From: Cladopsammia gracilis
Taxonomy: Eukaryota > Cnidaria > Anthozoa > Scleractinia > Dendrophylliidae
DNA: 64,000 nucleotides
Direction of reading: 5' to 3'
Assembly (NCBI GenBank): GCA_022457155.1
Contig: JAJGOT010000071.1
Coordinates: 1,534,501-1,598,500 of the forward strand
How positions within the stretch are numbered: position 1 is the first letter of the stretch; the number at the start of each line of letters is the position of its first letter. Both the position numbers and the translations under genes were made by a program. Positions 1 through 9,633 of this stretch are shown here, piece after piece. The notes below the pieces were generated by a model. It saw nothing but the letters and a program-made list of their open reading frames with translations, was not told the DNA's origin and ran no database searches.

Positions 1-325
1 TAAAACGTTGATTTAGGAAGTGTTAAATATTTTATCTGATGTGAGATTGCCAGCTTTGCCATCAATTCAAATGCAAAAATTCACATTTTAGGGCACGCAC
101 TTTTCGAATTGACAAAAATTATGATTTTACCGCCATCTTGCGATCCGATTTTTTTCCATGTGCCCAATGATGAATTTCGCTACGATTCATGCTATGAAGT
201 GTATATGAATTAGACTAAAACATATGTAAAAACTGGAATGGGTTTTTGATTTAAACCTTCGCACGAGATCTCCGAAGTTGGATGAAATTTTGAGTGATAC
301 ATGCATAACTAATTAGGCTGTTGAT
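1..325 (+). repeat. Left inverted-repeat arm of the 4.1 kb element
   Basis: This is the reverse complement of 3780-4105 with scattered substitutions and small indels. The outer end may extend beyond the window. Confidence 0.8.
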
Positions 326-560
326 CACTTTTCAAACTGACAGAAATATTATTATAATTTTGCATCGAGATCCCGGTTAAATGTTTTCCATGTGGCTAAT
401 AATGAAATTTCCTGAGATTCAGGCTTTAAAGGGTTTAAGATGTTGAAGAGTTGTGCTAATACATATGTAAAAACTGTTAACGTTTTCTTTTTAAATTTAA
501 CTTTTAAGTTGCGTACGAGAAATTCAAAGTTAAAGAAATTGTGATTGATACGGTTTGTTA
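95..560. repeat. Diverged tandem duplication (~230 bp unit) at the inner side of the left arm
   Basis: Units at roughly 95-325 and 330-560 share an ordered set of landmarks: ATTATnATTTT, a GCGATCC/ATCGAGATCCC block, TTTCCATGTG, ACATATGTAAAAACTG, CGAGA near a GAAGTT/AAAGTT block, and GTGATAC. The second unit is much more diverged. This suggests the arm grew by internal duplication. Confidence 0.5.
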
Positions 561-1259
561 ATTTACCGATTCCTATGGACAAAATTCCACTTTGACAGCG
601 TAAATGAAATACCTAGATAACCTTGACAATGTTTAATACCTTACCTTACATGTATCTGCACGAACTACAACCATACTCGTCGTTTCAATCAGTTCTCAGA
701 GTTCTCAGGCTGCTTTCTCTTTCTTTAGAGCTTTGACCTCAAGGTCAAGCACGTGAGATACCAAATAGAATAGTACCGAAAACCTCTTTGGACCAGCAAT
801 TGGCTCTTTGACAGTATAGTTGCATGGTTTCTTTATCATTCGATTACAAAACTGGGATAGAGGGAAAATGCATTGTTCAACAACAAATGAACATATCCAG
901 CATTGCGTGACATTGCGCTAAATATTTTGCTCCGGGTGGGAGAGGGGGGAGGCTCCACACGTGAGGTTATTGTTAATTCTTTGGTGATCTCGATGACATT
1001 CCTACACTTTCCAAACGTGTTCTCAAGATAGTTGTGCCATATTATGCATCGTGAAAGATGTGTTTGAAAAGCTCAAGGTGCAGTTGCCTCAACTAGAGAC
1101 TTCTTTTATAGACAAGATAAGGCTGGCCCAGTTACCACTGCAGTGCCATATTGTGGTAGCCAGCTTTTCAAGCTTCGCAATGGAGTATCTGTGAAACGGA
1201 TGGGCTTCTTAAATCCTCAAGGCGACAAAAGAGCCTGCGATAGGAAGGCAGCAATGATA

Positions 1260-1566
1260 AAAATGGCACATGAGAATCGATCTCAACGAGAACATCGAAA
1301 CCGTCATGCAAATGGTAGATGCCATCCAATCATCAGGGCGAGTTCCTGGAGTTGACATTACTTTGTGTGGTCCTCTTCAAGTCCAAATTAAAAGCCCCCC
1401 ATACAGTTAACTTGGAAGATGTGAGGTTAAGATGTTGGAAGATGTTGTAAGATATGATATTAGATATTTCTAATATAGAGTACAGTGACGAAAGCTTGCG
1501 GGTCTGGAGAGCTTATGGAATAGGGACTGAAAAGAACACACCGTTCACAAAGCTCCATGTTCCTCA
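1260..1566 (+). pseudogene. Exon fragments of an unrecognised multi-copy gene, ending at a splice donor
   Basis: Two short open stretches look coding. One, at about 1270-1400, reads NIETVMQMVDAIQSSGRVPG in frame. The other, at about 1452-1566, reads DISNIEYSDESLRVWRAYGI and continues to CCTCAG followed by a textbook donor GTAAGT at 1567. A frame change lies between them near 1440. I recognise the style from uncharacterised anthozoan protein families but cannot name a function. The fragment lies inside the long-TIR element, upstream of and on the same strand as the exon at 2229, which could be the next exon of the same gene. Confidence 0.35.
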
Positions 1567-2228
1567 GGTAAGTACAGTTCCCCGATCTCACTTGCGACGC
1601 AAACTCTGCCAAGAGTGAACCCGAGGCACACTTTCTCAATGTAAAGTCTCGCTTAAGTCTTCCTCAGACGCCGCTCAGAAATTAGAAATACTCTAATAGT
1701 CTCAAGTATGTTAAGGCATGGCTTGTCCCTGGGTGTAAACCTCCCGCGAAGTAAATTCTTTTTCCCTTTGGAAGTAATGTATTTTAACCCTAACAGTCAC
1801 CAAAAGTATACATCAAACTGGATTTAGCATCGTTAAATTCCTGAAGGTTTGATTATTGTGGTCACGTGTCTGATGACGTTACAGTGTTGACAAAAAGGGA
1901 ACTTCAAATGAGATCAGTAAAGATGGTTAACTTTGGCTAAGAGAAAATCATACGCAATTTTTTGCCTCAATGCATAAAGACTTCCTGTGTAAGAAAACAA
2001 TGATAACAGGTCACGTGATGCAAATATTCAACATTTAAAGTAAACAGTGGTTTAAGGGTGTCAGGTTTTACCGTGCTGCTCTGTTTGAGCCTGTTTAGGT
2101 AAAGCACTTCAAAGTTATGATCGTTTTCATATTTTATGCAAATTAGGCTCTGAGCCATGCCTTAACATGCTTGAGATGAATAAGAATCAACCACTGATGC
2201 CTCTGGTGGTGATCTTTTCTCCTGCACA

Positions 2229-2580
2229 GCGGAAGGAGGCATAAAGACATATCTTCGATTTTCCGCTTTGCAGCATCACCTTGACGGTGGAAAACATACC
2301 CTGGAGCATGAAACTCTTCTTGACAGAGCTGTTTCTAACTATGCCGATAGGCTTCAGCATCCATCCGGCGGTGTACCACTGATGCAGGAGGTTGTGAAAG
2401 GTAGAAACGTTTCAAATGAACCACGTTTACCAATGGGATGGGACCTGAAGAGCAGTCAAGTTGGCCGAACTAGGTTTCGTTTTACAAGCTCTGAATTCCC
2501 GACAAGACGGCAGGTTTCCAGTTTTTTCTCAAGACTGGCGGTCAAACGTTCCCTTAAAAACGAAGTGAATGATAGCGACA
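2229..2580 (+). pseudogene. Exon with a C2H2-finger-like tail, same gene family as the upstream fragment
   Basis: The exon follows a polypyrimidine tract and CTCCTGCACAG acceptor at 2229. It contains QHHLDGGKH, which resembles the distal His half of a C2H2 zinc finger, then ETLLDRAVSNYADRL, then LPMGWDLKSSQVGRTRF and FPTRRQVSSFFSRLA. The LPMGW...KSSQV...RTRF block matches what I remember from a large uncharacterised anthozoan multi-copy family; this is recall, not a search. The frame continues to 2777 but runs into an unrelated dispersed repeat after about 2580, so the natural C-terminus is unclear. The function is unknown. Confidence 0.45.
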
Positions 2581-2805
2581 TCGAAGAAAACCAGGGCCCA
2601 GTTGTTCAAAGCCCGATTGGTTTTGGTTTTACTTCTGATTGGTCGAGAAAGTGGCGTGAGATTTTTTGGCCAATCAGAAAGCGTAGCAATGCAAAACAAA
2701 AGCAATTGTGTAATTACTTTCGACACTCAATTGAAAACTACACTAATACGACTAAGACAATCAGAGAGGGACAATAACTAAAATCAACCAATCAGAATGC
2801 TCTAT

Positions 2806-2992
2806 TGCCGGTCCAATATTCTGCAAGTATTGGACCGGCATTGTCCCGAATGATTCCGCGCGATCCTTTAGTCGTGTAATAAGCCGTGTAATAAACCTCT
2901 TATTGACCAAGTTTACTGGGAGAATATCTGCCTCGGTCTTTTTCAAGACCTCAGGCCGATATTCTCCCATTACGGCCTTCGTGCTTGGTCAA
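2806..2992. repeat. Two hairpin palindromes in a dispersed repeat
   Basis: A perfect 13-bp stem, TGCCGGTCCAATA (2806-2818) with TATTGGACCGGCA (2828-2840), has a 9-base loop. A second, looser inverted pair spans 2904-2992: TTGACCAAG with CTTGGTCAA, and GGGAGAATAT with ATATTCTCCC. They sit next to copies of a CCAATCAG-containing sequence at about 2620-2680. This looks like dispersed repetitive DNA. Confidence 0.55.
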
Positions 2993-3110
2993 TTTTTAAA
3001 TTAATCGCCACGTCGTTGTCACTAAGCTCAGTGAAAGCCAGTTTTATTATTAGAACAGTAACATAACCCCATTTCCACTGGGAGGCCAAAATAAGCCTTC
3101 CTATAACAAA

Positions 3111-3386
3111 CAATATGAAGAAATGACCAACAATTGGATGTAAAATAAATTAAACATTATTCAATACAATTCAGAGCGAAACTCTACCCGACTTAAGTCT
3201 TTTATTTTATTTCCTATTGTTTCTTTACGACAACCGTTTCCAATATGAAGAAATGACCAACAATTGGATGTATAATAAATTAAACATTATTTAATACAAT
3301 TCAGAGCGAAATCGATCTAAGTTCACTCTTCCCGACTTAAGTCTTTTATTTTATTTCCTATTGTTTCTTTACGACAACCGTTTCCC
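3111..3386 (+). repeat. Tandem duplication, two copies of ~130-146 bp
   Basis: The block beginning CAATATGAAGAAATGACCAA at 3111 repeats at 3241. Both copies end in TTTACGACAACCGTTTC. The second has an extra ~15 bp (ATCGATCTAAGTTCAC region). Identity is high apart from that indel, so the duplication is fairly recent. Confidence 0.85.
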
Positions 3387-3779
3387 TACTACCCACCCTC
3401 TGCGTGGACGAGTGTTCAGTCACGCAATATATGAATACCGAAGGTGTCTAAGTCACCAAAAGTCTTTGTTTGACCGAGAAGTCATATTCTGTATATTGGA
3501 AACATTTTCCTTTCAAATATGTAAATATTCGGTCAAATGAAGGAAAGAGAAGCTGTGGAATATTTTAGGTTCAATTTCGACCGCAGGGCAAGTTAACATT
3601 TTCTAATAATTTGATTACGAGGAAAACAACCGATCAGCATGGTGAACATTTGTCGCTTCAAAAAGTCAGTACAGAGTCTGCCTTTCATTAAAGGTATGTT
3701 AGTTTACATTCTAAATATGTTTTATCTTCGCGCTATTTTAAATAATGTTGCAGTTTCTAAGTTGTGATGGGGAAACAAC

Positions 3780-4105
3780 ATCAACCGCCTTATTAGTTAT
3801 GCACGTATCACTCAAAATTTTATCCGACTTCGGAGATCTCGTGCGAAGGTTAAAACTAAAAACCCATTCCAGTTTTTACATATGGTTTAGTATAATTCTT
3901 ATACACTTCATAGCATGAATCGTAGCGAAATTTATCATTGGGCACATGCAAAAAAATCGGATCGCAAGGTGGCGGTAAGATCATAATTTTTTGTCAATTC
4001 GAAAAGTGCGTGCCCTAAAATGTGAATTTTTGCATTTGAATTGATGGCAAAGCTGGCAATCTCACATCAGATAAAATGTTTAACACTTCCTAAATCAACG
4101 TTTTA
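3780..4105 (-). repeat. Right inverted-repeat arm of the 4.1 kb element
   Basis: This is the reverse complement of 1-325. It ends at CAACGTTTTA, after which the sequence no longer matches anything at the left side of the window. Confidence 0.8.
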
Positions 4106-4473
4106 GGTCAGATGTTTCTAAGCCTATTTCCCTTTTGCACACGATCAATGTTTTGGTAACCAATAATTTTGCCATCAATTTCGCCTGTTTTGAGCCCACC
4201 GGCGGCGAAAATATATTTTTCCGATTTTCTCAAAATTAAAGCGGTCTTTTGAAAAACAAACTACATCAGGATTATTAACTTAGTATTGCCTACCAACACA
4301 CCAAATATGGCCAAAAAGTAAATTACAACTGTGGCCATCGTTTGCTTGATATTTACTGGCATTCGCTCTTAAGAGGACAAAAAACATTTTTTTACCGTTT
4401 TAGCGGCATGACAACTAAACGAAACTTTAGGATAATACCTGATGACATTTTGTTGTTCGATTGCTGTTATAAT

Positions 4474-4696
4474 CAGGGTCGTAACGAGGTATATTTTTTC
4501 ATCGCTGATCCCATATTTTTACGCAAATTTTTGATCCCTGATCCCACAAAATTTTGTTTGCCTGATCCTTGAGTCAATGGAAAACACGCTGATCCCGATC
4601 CCGAGGGCTGTGATCCCGGATCCGAGGCTGTGATCCCTGATCCCACCCTTTTTTAGGTCTTTGATCCCTGATCCCATATACCTTGTTACGACCCTG
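4474..4696. mobile_element. hAT-type MITE (223 bp) with 8-bp target-site duplication
   Basis: The left end CAGGGTCGTAACGAGGTATA (4474-4493) is matched by its near-exact complement TATACCTTGTTACGACCCTG ending at 4696. The element is flanked by GTTATAAT at 4466-4473 and 4697-4704. An 8-bp duplication with TIRs starting CAGGG is the hallmark of hAT transposons. The interior is built from GATCCC/GATCCCTGATCCC words rather than coding sequence, so it must be mobilised in trans. Confidence 0.85.
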
Positions 4697-4719
4697 GTTA
4701 TAATGGCAGTTATGATGTA

Positions 4720-4985
4720 AAACTTAACGCTATGGCGTTAAAACGTTTTATGACGGAAAACGTAACAGATAATGCAAGCCGTTAAAACGCTTTGTGGCTA
4801 AAAACTAACGGATTAGGCTTACCATTAAAACGCCTTATGGTATGAGATTAACGGATGGCATTTGCCGTTAAAATGGTATGCGTTAAAAAGTGAACGGATT
4901 ATTCAACGGGTTGAACGAATGTTTAAAGTGTTAAAACGGATTATAACGGATACCAAACGCTTTGAGCCGTTGTAACGGATAGCCG
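4720..4985. repeat. Degenerate array of GTTAAAACG / AACGGAT words
   Basis: The words CGTTAAAACG, GTTAAAACGCTTT, AACGGATTA and CCGTTAAAA recur irregularly with changing spacing across about 265 bp immediately right of the hAT MITE. There is no fixed period, so this is cryptically simple sequence rather than a clean minisatellite. Confidence 0.55.
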
Positions 4986-5337
4986 TGAGAGGTCACATAT
5001 ACTATTTACCGGGAGCCATCAATTTGCTTTGTTTGTGTACCGTGCGATGAAAAAACGAAGTTGCTCTCATAAACTTCGGCATCTGCGGTATCGGAACATA
5101 AACAAGCCCGAAAAATATGTCCTCTCCAAAGCCATCTAAAAAATTCCTTACATTTGAACAGGAATGGAAAAAGGAAAGATTTTCACGCGAATTAATATTT
5201 TGTACGGTATCTACTAAATCAGGATTAAAGTTACCGTGTGTAGGCGGGTTATAACATTTGGACACTCTTCATACTGATAGCATTAGTTTGAAAGCTACTT
5301 TTCAAATTGTATAGGAGATCTGATGAGATTAGAAAAA

Positions 5338-5445
5338 TCCTAATAATCACACACAAATAAACTGTAATCTTATTAAACGAACTTGTTATGCAGAATTGTC
5401 TTTATAAAACTATAACTTTATAAAACTTGTGGTTAGCATCGTATC
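5338..5445 (+). repeat. Dispersed single copy of the ~185 bp repeat arrayed at 28.5-29.3 kb
   Basis: The string AATCACACACAAATAAACTG followed by a GCGAAC/ACGAAC block, GAATTGTCTT, AAACTAT and GTGGTTA occurs in the same order as in the tandem units at 28.5-29.3 kb. The copy is partial and diverged. Confidence 0.5.
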
Positions 5446-5984
5446 AAGAAATGGTCTATTGTTCTGGATCAACTTTGCCCATTGAAATTTAAACAACAGC
5501 CTGAACAATAGCCTATTGTTACTGGTGACGCTACCGAGATTCAGCTGAAGTCTTGCTCATAATGGGAAAATTTTCGGCGCGACAAACAAGTTAAATGAGG
5601 GGGGTGGGGAATGGAAAATTGCTCGCGCGTGTTTCGACACTGACCACTCGTCATACCGCTATAGAGTTGAATAGTTGTATAGCCGGTTACACAGATCAAA
5701 ATATTGCTTAGCACAAGAGGGACAAATTATTTATGCAAGAAAGCTTTTATAATAAACAACAACACCTTAAGCCGTCCAAAGAACCTTTTTTAGATCAAAG
5801 TGATTGAGCTGTGAGTGACAGTGCGAAAGCAAGAGTGAAGTAGATTGTTTGTCAAACGCACTTGCCCGCAAACTTGGCTCCCTCCGAGAACTTAAGTAAT
5901 TTTGACTGAATTCTGCGCTGTACAATAAGCGGCCAAAGTTTAACCATGATAAATTATCGAGGCATTTTTTAGCTTTATGGCGCC

Positions 5985-6790
5985 TGCGTCAAAGCGTAAA
6001 ACAAAAGGCGACTACTCAAGCGCGCGACATTTGATCTGCGTGCCATGGTGTTGCTTGCATCTTGAGGATAGGTTTAAATGGCGCCTAGACTTACTTTTTT
6101 TAACGCACCACTTTTCATAACGAGCACTCAAAGTGGCAGACAAAAGGCTATTTTGACTGCGGCAATGTATCAGCACGCAAAAAATGTCTAAAAAATGACA
6201 CCCAGAGCTTCGCGGCTTCGCGCTGTGCTCTTTGCTTTCCATCCCGCCTTTTCTTTCTTCCAAACAGAGGAGAGATAGACACCTTTTTAAGTGCCCGCAT
6301 CAAAGTGTCAAACAAAAGGCGACTACTCAAGCGTCGCCCCATGTAAAGGCGCGCGACACTTGATCTTCGTGCCATGGTGTTGCTCGCTACTTGTGGGTAA
6401 GTTTAAACGGCGCTTAGACTTACTACACTCATAGTGGCAGACAAAGCTATTTTGACTGCTCACGCGCGCGGCACTTTATCGACACGTAAAAAGTTGTCTC
6501 TAAAAAAATGACACCCAGAGCTTTTTAGGTTGTTCGTGATAACGCTTTTGTTAAGGACTGTGCACGCGGCACTTAACAATGAGGTGTTACTTTTTTTTAA
6601 CTAACACGAATTATTCGCAAAAATACTGTGCATTTTCCAGTGAACTAACTCCTTATGAAAGAATCAAACTTTCGAACTCTTCTGATCTTCACAGCGCGCG
6701 CATCAAAGTGTCAAAGTGCGCGGCACTTAACAAAGAGGTGTTACTTTTTTAACAAACACGCCTTACTCGTAAATAAAATGAACTGTTTGT
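5985..6790 (+). repeat. Diverged tandem repeats (about 300 bp, 2 copies plus short partial copies)
   Basis: Blocks at about 5990-6215 and 6300-6525 share AAAAGGCGACTACTCAAGCG, GCGCGCGACA, GTGCCATGGTGTTGCT, GCGCCTAGACTTACT-like text, AGTGGCAGACAAA and AAAATGACACCCAGAGCTT. Shorter blocks at 6550-6640 and 6710-6790 share GCGGCACTTAACAA and GAGGTGTTACTTTTT. Open frames here are shadows; I see no gene. Confidence 0.7.
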
Positions 6791-7084
6791 GGGAAAATGG
6801 CTCTTTGGAGTTAAAAAAAATGACTAAGTTAAAATTTCAGATCAAAGGAAAATGGTTCAGTAGTCGTGTACTTGTGCTGATCATGTAGCCAAACTTAAGA
6901 TCCGGGTCAAACGTTTGTCAATAAACTGATCTAACATTTTCATCACAATAGGACCTTGTGCAATTAGCTTTGCAATTGTGTCATACGATAATTTATGCTC
7001 TTTCAATGTTGGGCTAAAAGGAGCTATCTTCAGTGATCTGATTATCATATTCATTTGAACTTTGTTGAAGTTAGATCTCCTTGT

Positions 7085-7255
7085 GCAAAAATGTTGAAGT
7101 ACTACAAAGTATCAAAAGTTCTAGCTGTGCGATCCGTTGACGGCCAAAAGAATACCGAGTGAGATGGAAAGGTTTCGGAAGTAAGGCCGATAGTTGGGTG
7201 AGGGAAGAAGATTGTAACAGCGCTATAAAAAACTATGCCTGATCTTCACTTAAAG
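7085..7255 (+). pseudogene. Frameshifted chromodomain exon
   Basis: The stretch encodes a chromodomain signature in two frames. KYYKVSKVLAVRSVDGQKN is followed, after a one- or two-base shift near 7157, by VRWKGFGSKADSWVREEDC and then NSAIKNY. The V-RWKGF...SW---E-- pattern corresponds to the aromatic-cage strand region of chromodomains, which bind methylated histone tails and also occur at the C-terminus of many retroelement integrases. The read-through ends in TGA, with a possible splice donor (AAAGGTAACC) at about 7254. The frameshift makes it non-functional as written. Confidence 0.6.
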
Positions 7256-7344
7256 GTAACCAGATTTTAATAGAAGCCAATTGACTTTGCTTGATGTCTA
7301 GTTTTGCCTTCCAGTTGAGACTTAACCTATCCTTTGTCCATTTT

Positions 7345-7690
7345 AGCAAGAGAAAAGTTCATCGATTACCTGGTTTGCGAGATCGGACAGAAGCTTTCCG
7401 TTCGAACCGCTCCTCAAGAAGGCTACATTCGCCAAACTACCGTCAAAGTCACGATGGATCAACAGCTGTTTGAAGACCTTTTCAGTGGCCTGAGTCGTGG
7501 CAGGAGTAGGTTTGATGTGACGGCTGAGGACCTTGATAATCTTCTCCCAGCTGGATGGTCCGAGCGAGCCTTCAGAACCAGTACCAAATGTGTCGTTTCT
7601 CGAGAGCAGCCCATTTCACTTCGCTTTGGTAATCAGAGGAAGTTGCACTACGACCATTCGGAGTGTCCCTGCTGCCAGTTCAAGTTCAAG
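7345..7690 (+). pseudogene. Coding exon of unknown function downstream of the chromodomain exon
   Basis: An acceptor-like TTTGTCCATTTTAG precedes an open stretch with balanced amino-acid use. It includes REKFIDYLVCEIGQKLSVRT, FEDLFSGLSRGRSRFDVTAE and a CPCC pair near the end (residues about 110-114). After the CPCCQF text the frame degenerates into Lys/Phe-rich sequence and poly(A), suggesting a truncated end near 7690. It lies 90 bp after the chromodomain exon on the same strand and may belong to it. I do not recognise the fold. Confidence 0.4.
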
Positions 7691-8055
7691 TTCATTTTAT
7701 TTACACTTATTCAATTACAATATACCAACATTAAGGAAATAAAAAAAAAGTAAGAACAGAGCTAACTAGACATTGAATTAAACATAACAAAAGAAGAGTG
7801 TGAGTGGTTAGGAGATGGCGAGAAACCGGCCTTGTGCCAAGCAAAGAAAACCTGGCTCGTTGATCTTAGCTATTTGTTCGTAACATTTAGTCGAGAAAGG
7901 AGTCATCAAGAGCAAGTGAAGGAAGGTACATTGACAATTTTAATCCCTGATTTTTTTACGTACGCCATAATTTTATTCCCTGATCCTGAGTTTACTATTA
8001 AAACTCATTATTACAATAACCTTGGTCTCAAATTCCTGTTTTTGTTTGATTCACA

Positions 8056-8165
8056 GAGAGAATCGACCTGTCTTGGATCAGCTCGAGTTCCGACGAAGAA
8101 TAGACCAAATGAAGTTCAACATACAAGTCAACAAACCACAAAACGGCTCCTATAGGAGCCACCAA
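8056..8165 (+). pseudogene. Short coding-like exon (weak)
   Basis: It follows GTTTGATTCACAG and reads RENRPVLDQLEFRRRIDQMK in an open frame, ending near TATAGGAGCC. Strand and spacing suggest a further exon of the 7.1-7.7 kb gene. There is no recognisable domain. Confidence 0.25.
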
Positions 8166-8409
8166 ATAAAACAAAAGTCATTGACCAACTGCAGTTACAC
8201 ATTTCCCAGCTTTTACTCCATCTTCTACTGTGGCATGCCACGTGGAGGATTCAGGTCGGTCGGGTCTTTATTGCCTCTTAATAAAGTCGTTAGGTAATCC
8301 TCCCGAAGTTTTGTTGTCGGACGCACAACTGAAATTAATTAAGAAAACGGGAAAGACGTTTATTGGAAAAAATGAATACACTGAAATCTTAGACTTGTGC
8401 AAAACTGAA

Positions 8410-8560
8410 TGCACATTCTCACCATAAAATTTTTTCACAGTTCCATCGGGCAGGCGTACTGCATGTACTGATGCCAGTTTCATGCCTCTCTGTTGCTGTC
8501 CCCGAGTCCCATCGTTTTTACATTTCGATTGAGTTTCATTAGCCAATTCCTCTACCATCT
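8410..8560 (-). CDS. Short unrecognised exon, minus strand
   Basis: Reading leftwards, an open frame beginning MVEELANETQSKCK includes RGMKLASVHAVRLPDGTVKK and then FYG followed by GTGAGA, a plausible splice donor at about 8424. Composition looks coding up to that point and not beyond. No domain is recognised. It could be an isolated exon of a multi-copy gene. Confidence 0.25.
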
Positions 8561-9018
8561 TGCCAAATATGTAAGATCATTCAGCTGAACCACGTGCACA
8601 ATGTCGTTCTCTATGTTTCATTTCAATCAACAATGACCACCCATCGAGTTTTTTCTCAACCCACACGAGACAAATTTAGTGCCCTTCCCCTCCCAAGTGG
8701 ATACTGGCTTCCAAGCCGCCTCTGCCAGTTCATAAACGCATGCGTGGTTTAAAACAATTTGTTACTCGATCTTTCTTCTTTTGCAATGGAGAATTTGTGG
8801 TCTTGAACCGACGTGAAAATTCGTTCCCTTCATCTTCCAGTGGAAATTTAAGGTAATTATTGTAGCTGTCTAACACTTATTCTCTTTCGGGGTGTCAACA
8901 TTTTGTTTCAAATTAAACTTTACAGCTTATAAGCTTATCAGAAGAACCTAATAGTATTTCATAATATTGGGGACAGGAATGCATGTTCGGCATGATGTTT
9001 TTACGGAACGGGCCTATG
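8561..9018. other. Gene-free stretch
   Basis: AT-rich DNA with no open frame, hairpin or recognisable repeat that I can support. Confidence 0.5.
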
Positions 9019-9633
9019 CTTAATTATTTGTCTAACTGTTCGACGAGGCAAGATAGTATGATATTTTGTTTGAGATGCATGTTTTAATACACTAAGTCTC
9101 ATAAATTACATATTAACTTAAAACTGTGTTCATGAGCCTTGCCCCTGCTTTTGTTTAAAACTTTCATGTTACATAAGCTTAAGCTTAACTTAAACTAAGC
9201 TAAATAAGCTTTCCTTAATCTTATTAACAATAATTTATACTTTTTAGTTGTGGTGAAATAATTATTTACATGCAAGTTGAAATCTTAATTGGGCTATGAA
9301 TGTCATATATTGGGAAAATATAAACAGCCAAGTTATTTACTGTTTCATAGATTGTAATATATAGATTATAATACTTGCTTAATTATTTGTCTTACTGTTC
9401 GAGTAGGCAAGATAGTATGATATTTTGTTTGAGATGCATGTTTTAATACACTAAGTCTCATAAATTACATATTAACTTAAAATTTTGTTCATGGGCCTTG
9501 CCCCTGTTTTTGTTTAAAACTTTCCTAAGTTACATAAGCTTAACTTAATCTTATATACAAGATACTTTTTAGTTGTGGTAAAATAATTATTTACATGCAA
9601 GTTGAAATCTTAATTGCGCTATGAATGTCATAT
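9019..9633 (+). repeat. Two-copy tandem duplication next to the boundary of the large element
   Basis: The block starting TTAATTATTTGTCTAACTGT at about 9019 recurs at about 9379 and stays matched through TGCAAGTTGAAATCTTAATT and GAATGTCATAT. Copy 1 continues as CATATATTGGGAAAA. Copy 2 breaks off at CATAT (9633), exactly where the candidate terminal repeat of the large element begins, and ATATATTGG is found again at the far side (24936). Confidence 0.8.

Larger units (their letters stand above)
1..4105. mobile_element. 4.1 kb TIR element with ~325 bp arms, non-autonomous or unclassified
   Basis: Bases 1-325 reappear as a reverse complement at 3780-4105 with roughly 90 percent identity by eye. 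Matching landmarks include the CGTTGATTTAGGAAGTGTTA end and the CTTCGCACGAGATCTCCGAA block. Long inverted arms around several kb of unrelated sequence are typical of a cut-and-paste or foldback DNA transposon. No transposase is recognisable inside; the interior holds exon-like fragments at about 1.26-1.57 kb and 2.23-2.58 kb on the plus strand. The left arm starts at the first base of the window, so the true end and any target-site duplication cannot be seen. The superfamily is unknown. Confidence 0.7.

Noticed and set aside
2529..2781. Frames on both strands within 2.53-2.78 kb
   Set aside because: They lie in a dispersed CCAATCAG-containing repeat that continues past the recognisable exon.
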